DNA of 64,000 nucleotides, from the NCBI RefSeq assembly GCF_000827595.2, contig NZ_LN776189.1:186001-250000 (forward strand), read 5' to 3'. The stretch's first letter is position 1. Every line of letters begins with the position of its first letter. Positions 59,635 to 64,000 of the stretch are shown one piece after another. The translations under genes and the position numbers were made by a program. Below the pieces are notes generated by a model. That model did no database searches. It had not been told where the DNA came from and worked only from the letters and a program-made list of their open reading frames with translations. The stretch is from Necropsobacter massiliensis (GTDB lineage: Bacteria > Pseudomonadota > Gammaproteobacteria > Enterobacterales > Pasteurellaceae).

Positions 59635-59668
59635 AAAGAAAAAGGAAGAACGTTGCCGCTCTTCCTTT
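59635..59668 (-). terminator. Terminator between glpT and glpQ
   Basis: 9-bp perfect stem AAAGGAAGA / TCTTCCTTT with a 10-nt loop, followed on the minus strand by a T-rich run, 14 nt after the glpT stop. An uptake signal lies near 59585. Read-through to glpQ is probably partial. Confidence 0.75.
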
Positions 59669-59681
59669 ATGTACGCTCGGT

Positions 59682-61127
59682 TTATTTACCGTAGTGATCG
59701 CTGAGTTTAGCTTTATGTTTGCTTTCTTCCAGCATGGTGATAAACATTAACAATACAGCCAATACGCCGCCGGTGATCATCACATAGAAACCGCCGTCCC
59801 AGCCGTAATATTCCGCCGCCCAGCCGACAACCGCCGAGGCAGAAACTGTGCCGCCCAGATAGCCGAATAAACCGGTGAAACCAGCAGAGGTGCCAGCGGC
59901 TTTTTTTGGCGCCAACTCAAGGGCGTGCAAACCGATGAGCATTACCGGACCGTAAATTAAGAAGCCGATAGTGGTCATTAAAATAAAGTCGGTTAACTGA
60001 TATGGATTTTCATACCACGCTTTACCCGCATACTGGGCAAGCTCCGCATCCGGTGTTGCCGGGTTCAGCCACAGCGCAATAACCGCTGCGGTGGTTAATA
60101 TCATAAAAATGAAACCAGTTAAACCGCGTTTGCCTTTAAATAATTTGTCCGATACCCAGCCGCACAACAGGGTGCCCGGCACGGCGGCCAATTCATAAAT
60201 GGTATAAGCCCAAGCAGTACCTTTAATATTGAAATGTTTCACTTCACCCAAATAAACCGGTGACCATTTCAGTACACCGTAGCGGATCAGATATACAAAT
60301 ACGTTGGCGATGGCGATATACCATAACAATTTATTTTTCAGCACATAGGTGACGAAAATTTCTTTGGTGGTTAAATTGTGTTCATAGGTTTTTTCATTAT
60401 AGTCATCCGGATAGTCGTTGCGCCATTTTTCAATTGGCGGCAAACCGCAGGACTGCGGTGTATCTTTCATTACGAAATAAACCGGAACGGCACACAGCAT
60501 AGCGGCGATGCCCGGATAGTAAAGTGCCTGCTGCCAGACGTCTTTGGCGGTGGCTTCCACTCCGTTATTGCCGAAATAAATCGCCCCAGCGAGCAATACC
60601 ATCAGCCCCGGCATCATGCCGCCGACATTATGCGCGCAGTTCCAAATAGAAACGATGGTACCGCGTTCTGATTTCGACCACCAATGCACCATCGTGCGTC
60701 CGCACGGAGGCCAGCCCATGCCTTGGAACCAACCGTTGAGGAAGATCATGACGAACATCACAGCAATGCCGGAGGTCGCCCAAGGCATTAAGCCCATCAT
60801 GGTCATACATAATCCGGACAGCAACAAACCGCAAGGTAGGAATACTTTCGGATTGGAACGGTCGGAAATACTTGCCATCACGAATTTAGACAGTCCATAA
60901 GCCAGACCGGCGCCGGTACCGATGATACCGAGCTCCGCTTTGTTGTACAGACCGGCTTCAATTAAGCCTTTTTGCGCCAAATCGAAGTTGGCGCGCACAA
61001 AATAGTAAGCGGCATAACCGAAGAAGATCCCCATAAACACCTGCCAACGTAAACGACGGTAGGTCGGGTCGATTTTTTCCTTAGGTAATTCCGCAATATA
61101 GGGCGCGGGTTTAAACGGGCCAAACAT
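59682..61127 (-). CDS. glpT: Glycerol-3-phosphate/phosphate antiporter
   Basis: 481 residues with 12 membrane helices, organophosphate:phosphate antiporter group of the major facilitator superfamily. Seen are the substrate Arg region [15 protein letters not shown] and the conserved [20 protein letters not shown]. The start at 61127 has GGAGG 6 nt upstream; a TTG four codons earlier lies in that ribosome binding site and is rejected. It imports glycerol-3-phosphate. Divergent from glpA. Confidence 0.96.
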   Translation of the reverse strand: MFGPFKPAPYIAELPKEKIDPTYRRLRWQVFMGIFFGYAAYYFVRANFDLAQKGLIEAGLYNKAELGIIGTGAGLAYGLSKFVMASISDRSNPKVFLPCGLLLSGLCMTMMGLMPWATSGIAVMFVMIFLNGWFQGMGWPPCGRTMVHWWSKSERGTIVSIWNCAHNVGGMMPGLMVLLAGAIYFGNNGVEATAKDVWQQALYYPGIAAMLCAVPVYFVMKDTPQSCGLPPIEKWRNDYPDDYNEKTYEHNLTTKEIFVTYVLKNKLLWYIAIANVFVYLIRYGVLKWSPVYLGEVKHFNIKGTAWAYTIYELAAVPGTLLCGWVSDKLFKGKRGLTGFIFMILTTAAVIALWLNPATPDAELAQYAGKAWYENPYQLTDFILMTTIGFLIYGPVMLIGLHALELAPKKAAGTSAGFTGLFGYLGGTVSASAVVGWAAEYYGWDGGFYVMITGGVLAVLLMFITMLEESKHKAKLSDHYGK

Positions 61128-61160
61128 ATAATCCTCCAAACAATAATTATTGTTACAATA

Positions 61161-61180
61161 AATGTTCTTTTGCGAACATT
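61161..61180. promoter_or_regulatory. GlpR-type operator near glpT
   Basis: AATGTTCTTTTGCGAACATT is a 20-bp near-perfect palindrome (7-bp arms AATGTTC / GAACATT) matching the known GlpR operator form. It lies 34 nt before glpT. Confidence 0.75.
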
Positions 61181-61235
61181 CAGGTGAGCGATCATATCGG
61201 AAAATGAAAAAGGAAAAATTTTATTTGCGTTATAT

Positions 61236-61251
61236 TGTGATATATCTCACA
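61236..61251. promoter_or_regulatory. CRP site between glpT and glpA
   Basis: TGTGATATATCTCACA matches TGTGA-N6-TCACA at all 10 core positions. It lies 109 nt before glpT. Confidence 0.82.
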
Positions 61252-61287
61252 AAATATTTTTCGCAGTAATGAAAAAGGAAAAAATAA

Positions 61288-61303
61288 AGTGATCTTTATC
61301 ACA
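61288..61303. promoter_or_regulatory. Second CRP-like site between glpT and glpA
   Basis: AGTGATCTTTATCACA matches 9 of 10 core positions. It lies about 118 nt before glpA. Confidence 0.65.
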
Positions 61304-61328
61304 TTATTTTATATAAAATCGCTCATAT

Positions 61329-61348
61329 TATTTTCTAAAACGAACATT
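61329..61348. promoter_or_regulatory. GlpR-type operator near glpA
   Basis: TATTTTCTAAAACGAACATT fits the 20-bp GlpR pattern, with a strong right half AACGAACATT and one clear mismatch in the left half. It lies 73 nt before glpA. Confidence 0.68.
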
Positions 61349-61420
61349 TGGACTATGATATCCATTATTTAAAACGCACGGCGGTTTGTTTATTTTTTCA
61401 ATTCATGTGGGGGAGAAGCT

Positions 61421-63112
61421 ATGCCTATATCACCTCAGATTTATCGTCAATCCACGGATGTTTCACCGGTGAATACGGACGTCATTATTATCGGCGGCGG
61501 CGTAACCGGCGCGGGTATTGCGCGTGACTGTGCATTGCGCGGGCTGAACTGCGTATTGCTGGAACGGCGCGATATCGCCACTGGCGCCACTGGACGCAAC
61601 CATGGCTTGCTACACAGCGGCGCGCGCTATGCAGTTAACGATCAGGAATCGGCGCGTGAATGTATTCAGGAAAACATGATCCTAAAACGCATTGCGCGCC
61701 ATTGTATCGAGGACAGTAAAGGCTTATTTATCACTTTGCCGGAAGACGATATGGCGTTTCAGAAAACCTTTATCGATGCCTGTACGTCTTCGGGTATTGA
61801 GGCGGTCGCCATTGATCCGGCGTTGGCAAAACGCATGGAACCTTCCGTCAATCCCGAGTTGGTCGGTGCGGTGGTGGTGCCGGACGGCTCGGTGGATCCG
61901 TTTCGTCTGACCGCCGCCAATATGCTGGATGCCGGCGAGCGGGGCGCAAAAATTTTTACTTATTGTGAAGTCACCGGATTGATTCGGGAAGGCGGACGAG
62001 TAATCGGTACGCGCGTGTATGATCATAAGAATAAAGTCGAGCGCCAGTTTTTTGCCCCGATTGTCGTCAATGCTGGCGGTATTTGGGGGCAGGGCATTGC
62101 CGAATATGCCGATTTGAAAATTCGCATGTTCCCGGCGAAAGGCGCGCTGCTGATTATGGGACATCGCATCAATAATCTGGTGATCAACCGCTGCCGTAAG
62201 CCGGCAGATGCCGATATTTTAGTGCCGGGTGATACGATTTGCGTGATAGGCACCACCTCCAGCCGCATTCCTTATGATCAAATCGATAACATGGTGGTAA
62301 CGCCGGAAGAGGTGGATATTTTATTCCGCGAAGGGGAAAAACTGGCGCCGAGCCTGCGCCATACTCGGGTGCTGCGCGCCTATGCTGGTGTGCGCCCGCT
62401 GGTGGCGACAGACGATGACCCGTCTGGGCGCAATGTCAGCCGTGGTATTGTGCTGCTGGACCATGCTGAACGCGATGGTCTGGACGGTTTTATTACCATT
62501 ACTGGCGGAAAACTGATGACTTACCGGCTGATGGCTGAGTGGGCGACTGATTTAGTCTGTAAAAAATTGAATAAATCGGCGCGCTGTGTGACCGCCGACA
62601 AACCGCTGCCGGGCTCGGACAGCAGCACCGAAGACGCCCATCGGCAGACGATTTCTCTGCCAGCGCCAATCCGTATTTCTGCGGTGTATCGCCACGGTCG
62701 GCGGGCGGTGCGGTTACTGGAAAAAGAGCGGTTAGATTGTTCGCTGGTTTGTGAATGTGAAGCGGTGACAGCCGGTGAAGTGCGCTATGCGGTGGACGAG
62801 CTGAAAGTCAATAATCTGGTGGATTTACGCCGCCGAACCCGCGTCGGTATGGGAACCTGTCAGGCGGAATTATGCGCCTGCCGAGCGGCGGGACTGATGG
62901 CGCGTTTTAATGTCGCGACCCCGCGGCAATCCACTTTGCAGCTGGCTTCTTTTATGGAGGAGCGCTGGCGCGGTATTGAACCGATAGCCTGGGGCGATGC
63001 GATTCGCGAGGCGGAATTTACCAGCTGGATTTATTATAGCTTATTAGGGCTGAATGATGTGCAACCGCTTGCCGAGCAAGCTCAACAAGGGACGGATAGC
63101 AATGAAGTTTGA
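61421..63112 (+). CDS. glpA: Anaerobic glycerol-3-phosphate dehydrogenase subunit A
   Basis: 563 residues. FAD-binding start [18 protein letters not shown], the family segment [16 protein letters not shown] and the substrate region [15 protein letters not shown]-terminal BFD-like iron-sulfur domain (~430-520) has Cys in VCECEAVT and [14 protein letters not shown]. With GlpB and GlpC it oxidises glycerol-3-phosphate to dihydroxyacetone phosphate and feeds electrons to menaquinone without oxygen. GGGGGAG precedes the ATG. glpB overlaps its end by 11 bp. Confidence 0.97.
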   Translation: MPISPQIYRQSTDVSPVNTDVIIIGGGVTGAGIARDCALRGLNCVLLERRDIATGATGRNHGLLHSGARYAVNDQESARECIQENMILKRIARHCIEDSKGLFITLPEDDMAFQKTFIDACTSSGIEAVAIDPALAKRMEPSVNPELVGAVVVPDGSVDPFRLTAANMLDAGERGAKIFTYCEVTGLIREGGRVIGTRVYDHKNKVERQFFAPIVVNAGGIWGQGIAEYADLKIRMFPAKGALLIMGHRINNLVINRCRKPADADILVPGDTICVIGTTSSRIPYDQIDNMVVTPEEVDILFREGEKLAPSLRHTRVLRAYAGVRPLVATDDDPSGRNVSRGIVLLDHAERDGLDGFITITGGKLMTYRLMAEWATDLVCKKLNKSARCVTADKPLPGSDSSTEDAHRQTISLPAPIRISAVYRHGRRAVRLLEKERLDCSLVCECEAVTAGEVRYAVDELKVNNLVDLRRRTRVGMGTCQAELCACRAAGLMARFNVATPRQSTLQLASFMEERWRGIEPIAWGDAIREAEFTSWIYYSLLGLNDVQPLAEQAQQGTDSNEV

Positions 63113-64000
63113 TGTGGCGATTATCGGCGGCGGGCTGGCAGGATTGACCTGCGGCATTGCGCTGCAACAACAGGGCAAACGTTGTGTCATTATTAATAAC
63201 GGACAGGCGGCAATCGATTTTTCGTCCGGCTCGCTGGATTTGCTCGGTCGCCTGCCCGACGGTGAACCGGTGCGTGCTTTTGAACAGTCTTATGAAGCGT
63301 TAGCGCGGCAATTGCCGCAGCATCCTTATTGTCTGCTGGGAAAAGAAAAGGTATTGGCGAGTGCGCGCCGGTTTGAGGCGCTGGCACAATCTGTCGGGCT
63401 GGGATTGCTCGGTTCGAGTGAACAAAATCATCTGCGCATCACCCCGCTGGGCGGGTTGCGCGCAACTTGGTTGTCAAGCGCCGGTACGCCGTTATTAGGC
63501 GATGACGAAAGGAATTTTCCGCATACGGAGATCGCGGTACTGGGAATTGTCGGCTATCATGATTTTCAACCGCGCTTATTGGCGGATAATCTAGTACAGA
63601 ACCCGGCTTTTTCCCATTGCAACGTGACTACCGCATATTTGAATATTCCCGAACTGGATCAGTTGCGCAGTGAGGCGCGGGAGTTTCGCAGCGTGAATAT
63701 TTCTCAGTTGTTGGAGCATGAACTGGCTTTCCGTGATTTGGTTCAGGAAATCAAAAATGCCGCGGCAGGCGCACAAGCAGTATTTCTTCCGGCCTGTTTT
63801 GGCATTGAGAATCAGGGGTTTTTTAATCGTTTAAAACAGGCGAGTGGCTTGAATCTGTACGAACTGCCGACCTTACCGCCGTCTTTGTTGGGCATTCGCC
63901 AGCATAAATCTCTGCGTTATCATTTTGAACAAGCGGGCGGTTTGATGTTAAACGGCGATAAGGCGCTGAGTGCGGAATTTGACGGTGATCGCATCAGCCG
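63102..64000 (+). CDS. glpB: Anaerobic glycerol-3-phosphate dehydrogenase subunit B (3' end outside window)
   Basis: The ATG at 63102 lies within the last codons of glpA and the frame stays open to the window end (about 299 codons seen of an expected 420-430). The FMN/FAD-type start [19 protein letters not shown] and [14 protein letters not shown] match GlpB. It passes electrons between GlpA and the membrane-anchored GlpC, which should follow outside the window. Confidence 0.93.
   Translation, partial: MKFDVAIIGGGLAGLTCGIALQQQGKRCVIINNGQAAIDFSSGSLDLLGRLPDGEPVRAFEQSYEALARQLPQHPYCLLGKEKVLASARRFEALAQSVGLGLLGSSEQNHLRITPLGGLRATWLSSAGTPLLGDDERNFPHTEIAVLGIVGYHDFQPRLLADNLVQNPAFSHCNVTTAYLNIPELDQLRSEAREFRSVNISQLLEHELAFRDLVQEIKNAAAGAQAVFLPACFGIENQGFFNRLKQASGLNLYELPTLPPSLLGIRQHKSLRYHFEQAGGLMLNGDKALSAEFDGDRIS

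Overview
The window is a stretch of a Pasteurellaceae chromosome. The 9-base Haemophilus-type DNA uptake signal (AAGTGCGGT or its complement ACCGCACTT) occurs dozens of times, both inside genes and as inverted pairs between them. Gene content (dprA, a glpQ/protein D homologue, pgaABCD, stand-alone pabA/pabB/pabC homologues, intact ilvG and ilvM) fits the Haemophilus/Aggregatibacter/Pasteurella branch that uses this signal type. I cannot fix the genus or species from the window alone. No rRNA, tRNA, CRISPR array, transposase or phage gene was seen.

Layout. 1-8.7 kb holds housekeeping genes: the 3' end of an RND efflux pump gene, pyrG, eno, a small DUF2251-type gene, dprA with a candidate Sxy-dependent CRP-S site, rsmD, and ftsY. 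The ftsY N-terminal region contains a (GGAAAC)n tract with a 2-nt shortfall that breaks the reading frame. 8.8-23.2 kb is an 18-gene, same-strand polyketide-like cluster that closely matches the aryl polyene (APE) pigment pathway. It contains ketosynthases, a chain-length-factor-like protein, two acyl carrier proteins, a ketoreductase, two hotdog dehydratases, an AMP ligase, a thioesterase, acyl and glycosyl transferases, and an export set (LolA-like, MMPL, lipoproteins). It lies between ftsY and ftsEX, which are normally adjacent, so it looks like an insertion into a conserved cell-division operon.

23.3-35 kb: ftsE-ftsX, asd, pldB, then crcB and a Cof-type phosphatase on the other strand. 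Next comes a complete branched-chain amino acid operon with a leader peptide and attenuator (ilvG, ilvM, an Asp/Glu-racemase-like gene, ilvD, ilvA). 35-48.9 kb: a secreted protein of unknown function, trpS-gph-rpe on the minus strand, ridA, a folate-branch set (pabC-like and pabB, divergent from pabA), dps, the fermentative gene adhE, greB divergent from tex, and brnQ.

48.9-54.8 kb: the pgaABCD operon on the minus strand for poly-N-acetylglucosamine biofilm polysaccharide, preceded by about 0.75 kb of AT-rich DNA without genes. 55.6-64 kb: a glycerol and glycerol-3-phosphate regulon (glpK, glpF, glpQ, glpT, glpA, glpB, the last cut by the window end). Its two divergent control regions carry CRP-like sites and GlpR-like palindromes.

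The most unusual content is the APE cluster, in particular a chimeric gene joining an AMP-ligase lid domain to a dehydratase, together with the repeat-built, frame-broken N-terminus of FtsY.
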